Notes: generated by a model not told the origin, from the letters alone. DNA of 64,000 nt from CAWFXC01 sp963819735 (GCA_963819735.1 CAWFXC010000001.1:992001-1056000); one strand, 5' to 3'; positions 27,409 to 37,886 are shown, counted from the first letter of the stretch. A program made the numbers and translations.

Positions 27409-27662
27409 CGGGACCCCGGATCCGCCCGGCGCCCCTCGAGCCGCTCCCGCCGGCGGCGGTCGCGTTCGCGCCGCACCCGCTTGACGGTGAGGGGATCGTG
27501 CTCAGCCGCTTCCGGGTCGTCGACCAGGTGGCGCAGGATCTCGTAGTAGCGGGTGGCGGAAACGCCCAGTTCAGCGCGGATGGCGGCCTCCTTCGGTCCG
27601 GGGCGAGTCCACCAGCCCCGTTCGAAGTCGAGAATGGCACGATCACGCCGAGAGAGGCCCAT
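27405..27662 (-). CDS. DUF3263 protein
   Basis: The 85-residue protein begins GLSRRDRAILDFERGWWTRP and continues AELGVSATRYYEILRHLVDD, the DUF3263 signature. The pattern looks like a helix-turn-helix and suggests a small DNA-binding regulator found in Actinomycetota. The C-terminal quarter is very Arg-rich. ATG 27662 is preferred because upstream codons show no similarity. The LytR_C gene overlaps its stop (GTGA). Confidence 0.82.
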   Translation of the reverse strand: MGLSRRDRAILDFERGWWTRPGPKEAAIRAELGVSATRYYEILRHLVDDPEAAEHDPLTVKRVRRERDRRRRERLEGRRADPGSR

Positions 27663-27724
27663 CAGGCCCGCGATCCTTGTCTCCAAGGCACCCAAGGTCA
27701 AGCATTTCAGGTTTCTGAACGTCG

Positions 27725-27764
27725 GGGGTGGGCGGGGCAGGGACCGCTGAGCGGTCACCACCCC
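27725..27764. repeat. Nested inverted repeat upstream of the DUF3263 gene
   Basis: An inner repeat GACCGCT-G-AGCGGTC at 27742-27756 is enclosed by GGGGTGG and CCACCCC. It lies 63 bp before the DUF3263 start and 28 bp beyond the alcohol dehydrogenase stop. It could be an operator for the DUF3263 gene or part of a terminator. Confidence 0.45.
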
Positions 27765-27791
27765 GGGTAGCCAAGCTGACGCGCAGCGTCG

Positions 27792-28868
27792 TCAGTAGAT
27801 GACGCTCCGGATCACCTCACCGGCCTCCATGGCCCGGAAGGCGTCGTTCACCTCTTCGAGCTTGATGCGGCGCGACACCATCGAGCCGATGTCGAGCCGG
27901 CCGGTCTCCACCAGGCTCACGAACCGGGGGAAGTCGCGACGCACCTGCGCCGACCCGTACATGCAGCCGAGGATCTGCTTGTTGTCCATGAACATCGACA
28001 TGCCCGGGAGGGTGACCTGGGCATCCCAACGGGGCATGCCCACCACCACGACGGTGCCGCCGCGGCGAGCGGTGTGGAACGCCTGCTGGATCGTCTCCGG
28101 AAGCCCGATGACTTCGAACGCGTAGTCGGCGCCGTAGCCACCCGTTGCCGCCCGCACCTGCTCGATGGGATCACCCTGCGCGGGGTCGATGAGATCGGTG
28201 GCCCCGAACTGCTCGGCCGTCTTGCGCTTGAGCTCGACCGGGTCGATGGCGAAGATCCGCGACGCCCCCGCGATGCGGGCGCCCTGGATCACCGACTGGC
28301 CGACCCCGCCGCAACCGATCACGGCGACGGTCGCGCCGGGCTTGATCTGCGCGGTGTTCAGCGCGGCGCCGACACCGGTGGTGATGCCGCAGCCGATGAG
28401 CGCGAGCTGCTCGGCCGGCAGATCGGTCTCGACCTTCACCAGCATCGACTCGGACACCGTCATCTCGTCGGCGAACGTCCCGAGGCCGCTCATGCCGTGC
28501 ACATGACTCCCGTCGGCGCGCGTGCCCTTGCTCGCCATCGACGTCGCACCCATCATCTCGCAGAGTTGCGACTGGTCACGCAGACAGAAGAAGCAGTTCC
28601 CGCAGGCCGGCACGAACGACGCGATCACGCGATCGCCCTTGGCGACGCGGGTGACCTCACTTCCGGTCGCGAGCACGGTGCCCGCCCCCTCGTGACCCAG
28701 GATCACCGGTGGCGGGATCGGCACGCTGCCGTTGGCCATGCTGAGGTCGGAGTGGCAGACGCCGCTCGCTTCGATCTGCACGAGGACGTCGCGTGCGCCC
28801 AAGCCCTCGGCGGTGACCTCTTCGATCACCAGCGGCTCGTTGTGCGCAGTGAGGATGGCAGCCTTCAT
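27792..28868 (-). CDS. Zinc-dependent alcohol dehydrogenase (MDR superfamily)
   Basis: The 358-residue medium-chain dehydrogenase has catalytic zinc ligands in SGVCHSD and GHEGAG. The structural zinc Cys set is CGNCFFCLRDQSQLC, and the NAD loop is VIGCGGVGQSVIQGA. It resembles class III / NDMA-dependent type alcohol dehydrogenases that oxidise alcohols or formaldehyde adducts, but the substrate is not determined. ATG 28868 (MKAAILTAHNEPLV) is the typical start, four codons after an alternative. A tRNA gene lies 47 bp upstream in the same direction. Confidence 0.88.
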   Translation of the reverse strand: MKAAILTAHNEPLVIEEVTAEGLGARDVLVQIEASGVCHSDLSMANGSVPIPPPVILGHEGAGTVLATGSEVTRVAKGDRVIASFVPACGNCFFCLRDQSQLCEMMGATSMASKGTRADGSHVHGMSGLGTFADEMTVSESMLVKVETDLPAEQLALIGCGITTGVGAALNTAQIKPGATVAVIGCGGVGQSVIQGARIAGASRIFAIDPVELKRKTAEQFGATDLIDPAQGDPIEQVRAATGGYGADYAFEVIGLPETIQQAFHTARRGGTVVVVGMPRWDAQVTLPGMSMFMDNKQILGCMYGSAQVRRDFPRFVSLVETGRLDIGSMVSRRIKLEEVNDAFRAMEAGEVIRSVIY

Positions 28869-28915
28869 GTTGTCCCCCAATTCTGGATGTCACTTGTCGA
28901 TGTCGAGCACACGAG

Positions 28916-28988
28916 AGCCGGGTGTCGGATTCGAACCGACGACATCTTCTTTACAAGAGAAGTGCTCTGCCACCTGAGCTAACCCGGC
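28916..28988 (-). tRNA. tRNA-Thr (anticodon TGT)
   Basis: Read on the minus strand, GCCGGGT at the 5' end pairs with ACCCGGC. A D-arm region GCTCAGGTGGCAGAGC follows, then an anticodon stem CTTCT/AGAAG around the loop CTTGTAA (anticodon TGT), and a T-loop with GGTTCGAATCC. Length is 73 bases, and no CCA is encoded. It sits between the alcohol dehydrogenase gene and rlmB, all in one direction; its 5' end is 13 bp from the restored rlmB stop. Confidence 0.95.
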
Positions 28989-29001
28989 GAAACGCCCAAG
29001 G

Positions 29002-29787
29002 CTATCCCGCGCGTCGACGCGCGATCTCGGTACACGCCACCGCGGCCGCCGCGCTCACGTTGAGCGACGCGATGTTCCCGTACATCGGTATCGACGCGAC
29101 GACGTCGCACCGCGCGCGCGAGACGCGACAAGCCACGACCTTCGGCGCCGAGCACGAGCACCAGCGGCTCCTCGGCGATAGCGAGATCGAAGATCGTGCG
29201 GTCGCCGTCGGCATCGAGTCCCGCGCACCACACCTTGGCGCGTGCGGCGCGCTCGAGCGCGCCCGGGATACCGGACACGAACGCAACCGGCAGGTACTCG
29301 AGCGCGCCGGCCGCCGCCTTCGCCACTGCCGGAGTGAGACCGACCGCTCGATGGGTGGCCAACACGACGCCGGTGACGCCCGCGGTCTCGGCCGTGCGCA
29401 TCACCGCGCCGAGGTTCTGCGGGTCGGTGACGCCGTCGAGCGCGACGAGGAACGCCCGCGGGTCGCGCAGGAGCTCGTCGAGATCGGCGGTCGGAACCGG
29501 CGCCGCGAACGCGACCACGCCCTGGGGCGAGTCGGTACGGGCCCGGCGATCGATCTCGTCGCCCGGCACGCGCCGGATGCGCGCCCCGGCCGTCGCGGCC
29601 AACTCGCCGATCTCCTCGAGCACCGGGGCGGGGCCGGCATCGGTGGAGAGCCAGAGGTCGTGCACCCGCCGCCGCCCGGCCACGAGCAGCTCGCGCACCG
29701 CTTGGCGACCTTCCACCTGTTGGCCGAGGTCGCGGCGCTCGCGCTTCGCTTCCGGAGGCTTGCGGCGCGCGTCGTTGCCGCGGCGCG

Positions 29788-29791
<4 letters not shown>
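29002..29791 (-). CDS. rlmB: 23S rRNA 2'-O-methyltransferase, TrmH/RlmB (SpoU) family, frameshifted near the 3' end
   Basis: The product has the small substrate-binding domain (QQVEGRQAVRELLVAG) and SPOUT motifs LVALDGVTDPQNLGAVMRTA and LVLGAEGRGLSRLAR. The frame then fails at a CG run (29111-29120) and would read through Arg-rich sequence to 28979. In another frame the expected motif 3 follows: RCDVVASIPMYGNIASLNVS, ending at 29002. Adding one CG joins them as SRLARARCDVVASIPM and gives 263 residues. RlmB-type enzymes methylate the ribose of G2251 in 23S rRNA. The start overlaps the cysS stop (ATGA). Confidence 0.85.
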
Positions 29792-31155
<1,364 letters not shown>

Positions 31156-31225
31156 GGCCGACCGAGGGTAGTTCGACGCCGACCGCCGCCATCCCCTCGT
31201 CTTCAGAACCCGTCGCGGCGCGTGC

Positions 31226-31723
31226 TCAGCGTTCGAGCAGGGCGACGGCCCAGCAGGCGATGCCCTCGCCGCGACCGACCGCGCCGATGCCCTCACCTCG
31301 CTTCGGCTTCACCGCCACGTACACGCCGTCGGCGGAGGGACCCTGTGCCGGGTGCAACACTTCGGCGAGCCGTTCCGCCATGGTGGCGACGTGGGGGGCC
31401 AGCCGCGGGCGCTCGGCGGCGATGACGACATCGACGTTCGCCACCGACCAGCCGGCGTCGACGACGCGCGCCACGACGTCGCGCAGGAGCTCCATCGACG
31501 ACGCGCCGCGATAGCGATCGTCGGACGCCGGGAACAGCGTGCCGAGATCCGGGAGGCCGGCCGGGCCGAGCAACGCATCGGCCACCGCATGGGCGACTGC
31601 GTCGGCATCGGAATGGCCGACCAGCGGTGGACCGTCGAGCGCGACTCCGCCGAGCACCAGCGCGCCCTCGGTGGATTCGGCGAACGCGTGGACGTCGTAA
31701 CCGAGCCCGACCCGCACGGTCAC
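31226..31723 (-). CDS. ispF: 2-C-methyl-D-erythritol 2,4-cyclodiphosphate synthase
   Basis: IspF closes the cyclodiphosphate ring in the MEP isoprenoid pathway. The 165-residue protein has the zinc Asp/His in GLGYDVHAF, a second block LVGHSDADAVAHAVADALLG, and YVAVKPKRGEGIGAVGRGEG near the end. The last of these departs slightly from the usual TTTE(R)LGF ending. GTG 31723 overlaps the ispD stop, so the two are translationally coupled. They are separate proteins here, not the IspDF fusion found in some bacteria. Confidence 0.93.
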   Translation of the reverse strand: MTVRVGLGYDVHAFAESTEGALVLGGVALDGPPLVGHSDADAVAHAVADALLGPAGLPDLGTLFPASDDRYRGASSMELLRDVVARVVDAGWSVANVDVVIAAERPRLAPHVATMAERLAEVLHPAQGPSADGVYVAVKPKRGEGIGAVGRGEGIACWAVALLER

Positions 31724-32355
31724 GTGGCGTCCAACAGTGCGGCGGCGATCATCAGGTCGGCGGGGCCGGTGACCTTGAGGTTGCGCGGATCGCCGGGCAC
31801 CACGACCACAGTGCCCCCGACCGCTTCCACCAGCGCGGCGTCGTCGGTGGCATCGCCGCCACCGGCGTGACCGGCGCGGAGCGCGCTCGCGCGGAACGCC
31901 TGCGGGGTCTGGACCGCAACCAGCCCCATCCGATCGACGGTGGCGGTGACCCGCACGTCGTCGACGCGCTTCAGCGTGTCGGCGACCGCGATCCCCGGCA
32001 CCGCGCCGTCGGCTCCCGCGCGCACGGCGGCGACGACGGCAGCGAACATGCCGGTATCGGCGAGCGGGCGCGCCGCGTCGTGCACCACGACGATCTCGGC
32101 CGACAGGGGGACCTCCGCGAGGCCGGCGCGCACCGATTCGGCCCGGGTCGCGCCCCCGTTCGTGACTGCGGCCACCGGGGCGCCCCGCCACTCGGACGCG
32201 TCCGGCACCACGACGACAACCGCATCGCACGCCGAGGACGCAGTGGCCACCGCGTGGTCGACGAGCCGGGTACCACCGAGGTCGGCGAACTGCTTGGGGC
32301 CGCCGAAGCGCTCGCCCCAACCGGCGGCCACGACGACCGCCCAGACGCCCGACAC
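31720..32355 (-). CDS. ispD: 2-C-methyl-D-erythritol 4-phosphate cytidylyltransferase
   Basis: IspD attaches CMP to methylerythritol phosphate. The 211-residue protein has the nucleotide-binding start VVVAAGWGERFGGPKQF, VVVHDAARPLAD, and VQTPQAFRASALRAGHA. Start is GTG 32355. It lies 11 bp after carD and overlaps ispF by 4 bp, so the three genes probably form one transcript. Confidence 0.93.
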   Translation of the reverse strand: MSGVWAVVVAAGWGERFGGPKQFADLGGTRLVDHAVATASSACDAVVVVVPDASEWRGAPVAAVTNGGATRAESVRAGLAEVPLSAEIVVVHDAARPLADTGMFAAVVAAVRAGADGAVPGIAVADTLKRVDDVRVTATVDRMGLVAVQTPQAFRASALRAGHAGGGDATDDAALVEAVGGTVVVVPGDPRNLKVTGPADLMIAAALLDAT

Positions 32356-32366
32356 CGGAGCGCCGC

Positions 32367-32906
32367 CTACTTCTTGACCGCGGCCTTCTTCGCCGGCTTC
32401 TTGGCCGGAGCCGGCGGCTGGTCCTCGCCCTTGAGCACCGCGTCGAGGCGCGACTCAGCCGCTTCCTCGTCGACGTTCAGCGCGAACGTGAGCTCCGAGA
32501 CCAGGATCTGGCGGGCGCGGGCCAGCATCCGCTTCTCACCCGCCGAGAGACCCTTGTCGGCCTCACGGATGGAGAGGTTCCTGACCACTTCGGCCACCTG
32601 GTAGATGTCGCCGCTCTTGAGCTTCTCGACGTGGTTCTTGAACCGGCGCGACCAGTTCGTGGGCATGCGCGCTTCCTTCTTGCGCAACACCGCGAACACT
32701 TCCTCGACCTCTTCGTCGTTGATGACCTCGCGGAGGCCGATCTCTTCCGCGTTGTCGGCGGGCACCATGAGCGTGAGGTCGCCGTAGGCGAGGCGCAGCA
32801 CCAGGTAATCGCGCTTCTCGCCGAACGCTTCCTTCTTCTCGCGGCGCTCGATCGTGGCCGCTCCGTGATGCGGGTAGACCACCTTGTCGCCGACGTCGAA
32901 CGTCAT
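32367..32906 (-). CDS. carD: CarD-type RNA polymerase-binding transcription factor
   Basis: CarD binds the RNA polymerase beta subunit and stabilises open promoter complexes, especially at rRNA genes. The 179-residue protein has the N-terminal Tudor-like domain (VGDKVVYPHHGAATIERRE, LMVPADNAEEIGLREV) and the helical DNA-binding domain with the conserved Trp (MPTNWSRRFKNHVEKLKSGD). A Lys/Ala/Pro-rich tail of about 20 residues follows the conserved region. The start ATG is preceded by GGAGAG. It diverges from the Crp-like regulator across 179 bp. Confidence 0.93.
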   Translation of the reverse strand: MTFDVGDKVVYPHHGAATIERREKKEAFGEKRDYLVLRLAYGDLTLMVPADNAEEIGLREVINDEEVEEVFAVLRKKEARMPTNWSRRFKNHVEKLKSGDIYQVAEVVRNLSIREADKGLSAGEKRMLARARQILVSELTFALNVDEEAAESRLDAVLKGEDQPPAPAKKPAKKAAVKK

Positions 32907-33014
32907 GGCTCTCCTAGCTGTGCAGGTGAACGAGCCCAGCGCACAGGGGCTCCGGCCGGAATCGGCAGAAGACCCAGGTTACCAGAGCACCGGTCGGCCT
33001 CTTCCCTCACCACT

Positions 33015-33036
33015 CCCGCGCTCGTCCCGCGCTCGT
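33015..33036. repeat. Two tandem 11-bp direct repeats between carD and the Crp-like gene
   Basis: CCCGCGCTCGT occurs twice back to back at 33015-33025 and 33026-33036, in the divergent promoter region 50 bp before the Crp-like start. The 11-bp phasing is close to one helical turn. No regulator can be assigned. Confidence 0.5.
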
Positions 33037-33085
33037 ACCGCCTGACGCGCCCGGTGCACCGGTATGACTACGCTCTGCCTACACC

Positions 33086-33751
33086 ATGACGCAACGGCGC
33101 ATTCTGGAGACCACCCAGCTTCTCGGAGCGCTGCCCCCCGACGTCCTCGAGTCGCTCCGGGAGAAGACGACGATCCGCACCGTGGCGCGGAACGAGGTCC
33201 TCTTCCGCCAGGGCGACGGGGCCGCCGAGATGTTCGGGATCGTCAGCGGACGCATCGCGATCCTCACCAGTTCACCGGACGGGCGCGAATCGCTCGTCGC
33301 CGTCCTCGATCAGGGTTCGCTGTTCGGCGAGCTCGGTCTCTTCGACGACGGGCCGCGCTCCGCCGATGCACGCGCGCTCGAGGAGTCACAGGTCCTCGTC
33401 CTGCGCTACGACGCGGTCCGCGCCGCGATCGATGCGCACCCCAACGTGCTCTGGGTGATCGTGCGCTTGTTGGCCCGACGCCTACGCAACACCGACGAGG
33501 CGCTCGCCGACTCCGTGTTCCTCGACGTGCCCGCCCGCACCGCCAAGCGGCTCCTCGAGCTCGCAGGCGACGACGACCAGTTCCGGCTCCCGATGACGCA
33601 GGAGGATCTGGCCGGCCTGGTGGGCGCGAGCCGCGAACGTGTGAACAAGGCGCTGTCGCTCTTCACCCGGCTCGGTTGGATCGAGGTCGAGGGCCGGAAC
33701 CGGTACCGCATCCTCGACCGCCAGAGCCTCCAGGAGCGCGCCACCCTCTGA
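33086..33751 (+). CDS. Crp/Fnr family transcriptional regulator
   Basis: The 221-residue protein has an N-terminal cyclic-nucleotide-binding barrel with FGELGLFDDGPRSADARA, which matches the phosphate-binding cassette pattern GE...RSA. A dimer helix follows, then a C-terminal winged helix (TQEDLAGLVGASRERVNKAL). It resembles the actinobacterial Crp/GlxR group, though effector binding is not proven. It stands alone and diverges from carD. The DLH gene converges 48 bp beyond its stop. Confidence 0.9.
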   Translation: MTQRRILETTQLLGALPPDVLESLREKTTIRTVARNEVLFRQGDGAAEMFGIVSGRIAILTSSPDGRESLVAVLDQGSLFGELGLFDDGPRSADARALEESQVLVLRYDAVRAAIDAHPNVLWVIVRLLARRLRNTDEALADSVFLDVPARTAKRLLELAGDDDQFRLPMTQEDLAGLVGASRERVNKALSLFTRLGWIEVEGRNRYRILDRQSLQERATL

Positions 33752-33799
33752 GGCGGGCTGCCCGCCCCCCGACGCGAGTGCGGGCCGGTGCCGCGCCGC

Positions 33800-34540
33800 C
33801 TACTCGGGCGTGAGGAAGGCCAGGACGCGCCGCCAGGCGTCGGCCGCGTCATCGGCGCGATGGCTCTCACGTTCCGGCGCATGCACGAACCCGTGGTCGG
33901 CCTCCGGGTACACCACGATCTCGCAGTCGGGTCGATCGGCCCACGCCGCCCGCAACGCCTCGATGTCGGCCGCGGGGGTGTAGGGATCGCGACCCCCGAA
34001 GATCGCGAGCGTGGGACACACCTCACTCGCAGTATCGAGCGGGAGGCGGCTCTTGGGCCCGACCCAACCCTCGGGCGGCACGACCATGCCGTAGAACGCC
34101 ACCGCGCGATCGAAGCGACCGGACGCCGCCGCCTTGAGCACCTGCATCCCGCCCATGCAGAAGCCGAGCACCGCAACTTCACGCACGTCGTCGAGGACCA
34201 CGAGGTAGTCGGCGGCTGCTTCGAGGTCGCCGATCTGGAGATCGTCGTCGAGTTGCGACGCGTAGGCCATGCGCACGGCGGGGTCGGCGTCACCCCGGAC
34301 CTCGACCGGGGCGCGGGCGAACGGCTCGGGCGCGCACACCGCGAAGCCGTGGGTGGCGAGTCGCCGGCACAGGTCGTCGAACAACGGGCGGACACCCATG
34401 ATGTCGGGATGCAGCACCAGGCCCGCGATCGGCATGCCGTCGGGCCGGGCGTGGATCGCGTCGACCGCGGTGCCGTCGGGACCCTTCAACTGGATCTGTT
34501 CGACGTCGACCTCGTACGCGCCCGTGGTCAGTTCGGCCAT
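33800..34540 (-). CDS. Dienelactone hydrolase family protein
   Basis: The 246-residue alpha/beta hydrolase has the dienelactone hydrolase triad: nucleophilic Cys in GFCMGGMQVL, Asp in FGGRDPYTPAA and His in YPEADHGFVH. Members hydrolyse dienelactones in chlorocatechol breakdown or related esters; without neighbouring aromatic genes the substrate is open. ATG 34540 is preceded by AGAGAGGA. It follows disA in the same direction, with 83 bp between them. Confidence 0.88.
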   Translation of the reverse strand: MAELTTGAYEVDVEQIQLKGPDGTAVDAIHARPDGMPIAGLVLHPDIMGVRPLFDDLCRRLATHGFAVCAPEPFARAPVEVRGDADPAVRMAYASQLDDDLQIGDLEAAADYLVVLDDVREVAVLGFCMGGMQVLKAAASGRFDRAVAFYGMVVPPEGWVGPKSRLPLDTASEVCPTLAIFGGRDPYTPAADIEALRAAWADRPDCEIVVYPEADHGFVHAPERESHRADDAADAWRRVLAFLTPE

Positions 34541-34623
34541 AGCCGTCCTCTCTCTTCCTGCAGGAACCCACACTCGCCTTCGGCCCCGCCCTCGAGCCAA
34601 CCCCTGAACGCGGCGATCATCCT

Positions 34624-35670
34624 CTATACGTAGCGTTCGAGGATGGAGGTCTCGGCGAGCCGCGAGAGGCCTTCCTTGATCGCCCGGGCCCGCGCGTCGC
34701 CCACTCCCTCGACCTCCGTGAGGTCGGCGATCCCGGCCCGCATGATCTTCTGCAGGTTCGAGAACCGGGACACGACGTGGTCGGACACGAGCTCCGGGAG
34801 GCGGGGGATCTTGTGCAGCAGCCGGAAGCCGCGCGGTTGGAGCGCGCTGTCGATGCCGAAGTCGGAGCTGAGGTGCAGCACACGGGCGACCGTACCGAGA
34901 TCCAGGAGCTCTTCGTCCTCGAGCCGGCCCAGTTCGCTCATCACGTTGAGGAGCTCGAAACCTGCGGAGTCCCGGAAGTAGTCCTTGGCCACGAGGCGCC
35001 GGTCTTCCTCGACGCCGCCCATCAGCTCTTCGAGCTGGAGCAGCACGAGCCGGCCGTCGGCGCCGAGCTCGATGACGTAGCCCTCGATCTCGTCGGCGAT
35101 CCGCCGCACCATCTCGGCCCGCTGCAGCACCGTGGCGACGTCGCGCACGGTGACGAGATCCTCCACCTCCAGTGCCGACAGCGAGCCGCTGACCGAATCC
35201 AGGCGCGCCTTGTAGCGCCCGAGGATCTGCAGCGCCTGATCGGCGCGGGCGAGCACCCGCGGGATCGGCTCGAGCGTGTGCTTCTCGCCGCGGCGGTGGA
35301 TCGCCACCAGCGACATGTCCTCCGACGCGGTGATCACCGGCACGTCGAGTTGACGGCCGACCCGCTCCGCGGTGCGGTGCCGCGTGCCGGTCTCGGAGGT
35401 GGGCACGTTGGGATCGGGGACGAGATGGACGTTGGCGCGCGCGACCCGCGACGTGTCGGCGGCGAGGATGATGGCACCGTCCATCTTGGCCAACTCGGAC
35501 AGTCGCTGAGGCGTGAACTCGGCGTCGAGGAGGAAACCGCCCGAGCACACCGACAGCACGTCGGGTCCGTCGCCGACCACGATCAATGCGCCCATGCGCG
35601 CCTGGAGGATCCGGTCGAGTCCCTCACGGAGTTGCGTACCGGGCGCCACGAGCCGCAGGGCGAGCATCAT
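34624..35670 (-). CDS. disA: DNA integrity scanning diadenylate cyclase DisA
   Basis: DisA makes the second messenger c-di-AMP from two ATP and slows synthesis when it meets branched DNA. The 348-residue protein has the DAC-domain motifs DGA (residues 64-66) and RHR (97-99, in TGTRHRTAERV). A linker helix bundle and a C-terminal HhH DNA-binding domain (LTEVEGVGDARARAIKEGL) follow. ATG 35670 is chosen; GTG 35697 adds nine residues and cannot be excluded. It lies downstream of radA, its usual partner, with 130 bp between them. Confidence 0.94.
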   Translation of the reverse strand: MMLALRLVAPGTQLREGLDRILQARMGALIVVGDGPDVLSVCSGGFLLDAEFTPQRLSELAKMDGAIILAADTSRVARANVHLVPDPNVPTSETGTRHRTAERVGRQLDVPVITASEDMSLVAIHRRGEKHTLEPIPRVLARADQALQILGRYKARLDSVSGSLSALEVEDLVTVRDVATVLQRAEMVRRIADEIEGYVIELGADGRLVLLQLEELMGGVEEDRRLVAKDYFRDSAGFELLNVMSELGRLEDEELLDLGTVARVLHLSSDFGIDSALQPRGFRLLHKIPRLPELVSDHVVSRFSNLQKIMRAGIADLTEVEGVGDARARAIKEGLSRLAETSILERYV

Positions 35671-35800
35671 GGCTTCCGATCGCGGGGGGGCGGGCACGAT
35701 GGGCTCTGCCTCTCGGTGATCTTCCCTGCGAGGAGCTTGCCGGGAAAGGGAGTGTTGGGGAAACGGAGCGAAAGCGTGTTCCCCCAAAGATACCGCAGCG

Positions 35801-37177
35801 TCAGCCGTGATCCTTGGGGACCAGGCCGTACTCCACCGCCTCGCGCAGCTCCCGCACCGGTACGAGCTCCATGCCCGTGCGGGGCCGCTCCGGCGTGGAG
35901 TCGGGGATGAGCGCGCGGGTGAACCCCAGCCGGCTCGCTTCCACCAGGCGGCGCTCGAGCTGCGGGACCGAACGCACCTCGCCGCCGAGACCGAGCTCAC
36001 CGATGGCGACGGTGCCGTCGGTGACGGCACGGTCGAGGCGGGCGCCGGCGAGCGCGAGGGCCAGCGCGAGATCGAGGCCGGTCTCGGCCACGCGCAGGCC
36101 ACCGGCGATGCTGGCGTAGACGTCGGCCCGCATCGGTTGCACGCCCGCGCGCTGCTCGAGCACCGCGAGGATCAAGGAGAGGCGCGCCGAGTCGAGGCCG
36201 GACGCCGACCGCCTGGGCATCGCCGCTTCCGACGGCACCACGAGCGCCTGCACCTCGACCAGCACCGGACGCGCGCCCTCCAGCACCGGCACGACCGCCG
36301 AACCCGACACCCCGCGACGCCGGTCGACGAGGAAGCGGGCCGACGCGTCGGGCACGTCGACGAGACCGTGCGCGGTCATCTCGAAGAGACCGAGCTCGTG
36401 GGTGCTCCCGAACCGGTGCTTCAGCGCGTGCAGCAGGCGCAACGAGTGGCTGCGGTCGCCGTCGAACGACAGCACGGTGTCGACCACGTGCTCGAGGACG
36501 CGCGGCCCCGCGAGCGTCCCCTCCTTCGTGACGTGACCGACGATGACGGTGGCGAGCGCGCGCTCCTTGGCGTTCTGCACCAGCCGGTACGCACAGTCGC
36601 GCACCTGGGTGACCGATCCGGGCGCGCCGGGGAGATCGGGATCGAGCACGGTCTGGATGGAGTCGAGGGCCAGGACATCGGGCGCGGTGTCGTCGACGTG
36701 GGCGAGCACGTGCGGCAACGCGGTCTCCGCCACCACGAGGAGATTCGGCGCGAGCGCGCCGATGCGCTCGGCGCGCATGCGCACCTGGGCGCACGATTCC
36801 TCGGCGGTGACGAGGAGGCAGCGAGCCCCTTGCGCGGCCATCCGGCCCAGGGCCTGGAGCAGCAGTGTGCTCTTGCCCATGCCCGGCTCGCCCGCGAGCA
36901 GCGTGACCGACCCCGGCACCAGCCCACCGTCGAGCACGCGGTCGAGCTCCCCCACCCCGGTGGACCGCGCGGTGGCGATCTTCCCGTCGACCTCGGCGAT
37001 CGGGACCGGCCCCAGGATGGCGCCCGCCAGCCCGGTGCGGGCCGACGCCATCGGCGCACGCGGGACCTCGACCTCCTCCACCAGGGTGCCCCAGGCCTCG
37101 CACACCGGGCAGCGCCCGAGCCAACGCGGCGATTCTCCGCCGCACTCCGTGCAACGATGGACGATGCGAGTCTTCAC
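35801..37177 (-). CDS. radA: DNA repair protein RadA
   Basis: RadA is a RecA-like helicase that extends strand-exchange intermediates. The 458-residue protein has the four-Cys zinc finger (C9-x2-C12, C23-x2-C26), Walker A GEPGMGKST, the Walker B region VLALDSIQTV, the RadA motif and a Lon-like C-terminal domain (GLRVAETGLDLALALALAGA). The RadA motif reads KHRFG rather than KNRFG. GTG 37177 places the zinc finger near the N terminus as usual. TetR lies upstream, 85 bp away. Confidence 0.94.
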   Translation of the reverse strand: MKTRIVHRCTECGGESPRWLGRCPVCEAWGTLVEEVEVPRAPMASARTGLAGAILGPVPIAEVDGKIATARSTGVGELDRVLDGGLVPGSVTLLAGEPGMGKSTLLLQALGRMAAQGARCLLVTAEESCAQVRMRAERIGALAPNLLVVAETALPHVLAHVDDTAPDVLALDSIQTVLDPDLPGAPGSVTQVRDCAYRLVQNAKERALATVIVGHVTKEGTLAGPRVLEHVVDTVLSFDGDRSHSLRLLHALKHRFGSTHELGLFEMTAHGLVDVPDASARFLVDRRRGVSGSAVVPVLEGARPVLVEVQALVVPSEAAMPRRSASGLDSARLSLILAVLEQRAGVQPMRADVYASIAGGLRVAETGLDLALALALAGARLDRAVTDGTVAIGELGLGGEVRSVPQLERRLVEASRLGFTRALIPDSTPERPRTGMELVPVRELREAVEYGLVPKDHG

Positions 37178-37262
37178 CCGGCGGACGGTAACCCGGGGGT
37201 GTGACACTCATCACAGAGGGCCTGCTCACCCGGGCCTCCCTGCTCACCCCCGGTGACCTGGC

Positions 37263-37826
37263 TCACTCAGGGGGCAGGTCCAGGATCCGCCGGGTCGACG
37301 CCACCAGCTCGGCTTCGAGCACCGCGGCCGGCGCCTCCTTCAACAAGGTCGGCGCCCAGTCGTCGAACCCGGTGACCGCACCGAGCGCGGCCACCATGCG
37401 GACCTGCTCGATGAGATCGGACGCCGCCGCGGCCGCCGCCTTGTCCACCCGCTCGTGCATCTCGATGTGCTTCTCGGTGGACGAGAAGGCCTCGACCATC
37501 TCCTCGGCGATCTGGCGGTTGCGCTCGATGAGGCGGAAGAAGTTGAGGTTCTCGAACACCTGGTGGACGATCCACGCCAGCGCGTCGGCCCACTCCTCGC
37601 TCCCGCTCGCTGCTTCCAGGCGGGTGAGGAGCTCGGCCAGCAGCTCGTTGCCCGGTTCGATGAGGGCGCGGAGGATCTGGTCCTTGCTGGAGAAGTGGTA
37701 GTAGAGCGCGGCCTTCGTGACCCCGAGCCGCTCGGCGATCTCCCGCAGCGAGGTGCCGTCGTAGCCCTGCTCGACGAACAGCTCGGTGGAGACATCGAGA
37801 ATGCGCTGGCGGGTGTCGGCGCTCAT
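37263..37826 (-). CDS. TetR/AcrR family transcriptional regulator
   Basis: The 187-residue protein has a canonical TetR DNA-binding domain: RQRILDVSTELFVEQGYDGT, SLREIAERLGVTKAALYYHF, SSKDQILRAL. The C-terminal half is helical with no recognised ligand motif. ATG 37826 follows GGGGGG. It diverges from a two-gene ABC exporter, and a palindrome lies between the starts, so it is probably the local repressor of that exporter. Confidence 0.92.
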   Translation of the reverse strand: MSADTRQRILDVSTELFVEQGYDGTSLREIAERLGVTKAALYYHFSSKDQILRALIEPGNELLAELLTRLEAASGSEEWADALAWIVHQVFENLNFFRLIERNRQIAEEMVEAFSSTEKHIEMHERVDKAAAAAASDLIEQVRMVAALGAVTGFDDWAPTLLKEAPAAVLEAELVASTRRILDLPPE

Positions 37827-37886
37827 GGACCCCCCTACTCGGGACCGGTTGCGGAAATACCTACTTGACGACCGGTCAGTTGATAG

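Noticed and set aside
27776..27795. Terminator hairpin at the end of the alcohol dehydrogenase gene.
   Set aside because: CTGACG/CGTCAG is only 6 bp, overlaps the stop codon and has no T-tract; too weak to annotate.
28916..28988. tRNA-Thr as an integration site.
   Set aside because: No repeat of the tRNA 3' end and no integrase or foreign genes lie on either side.
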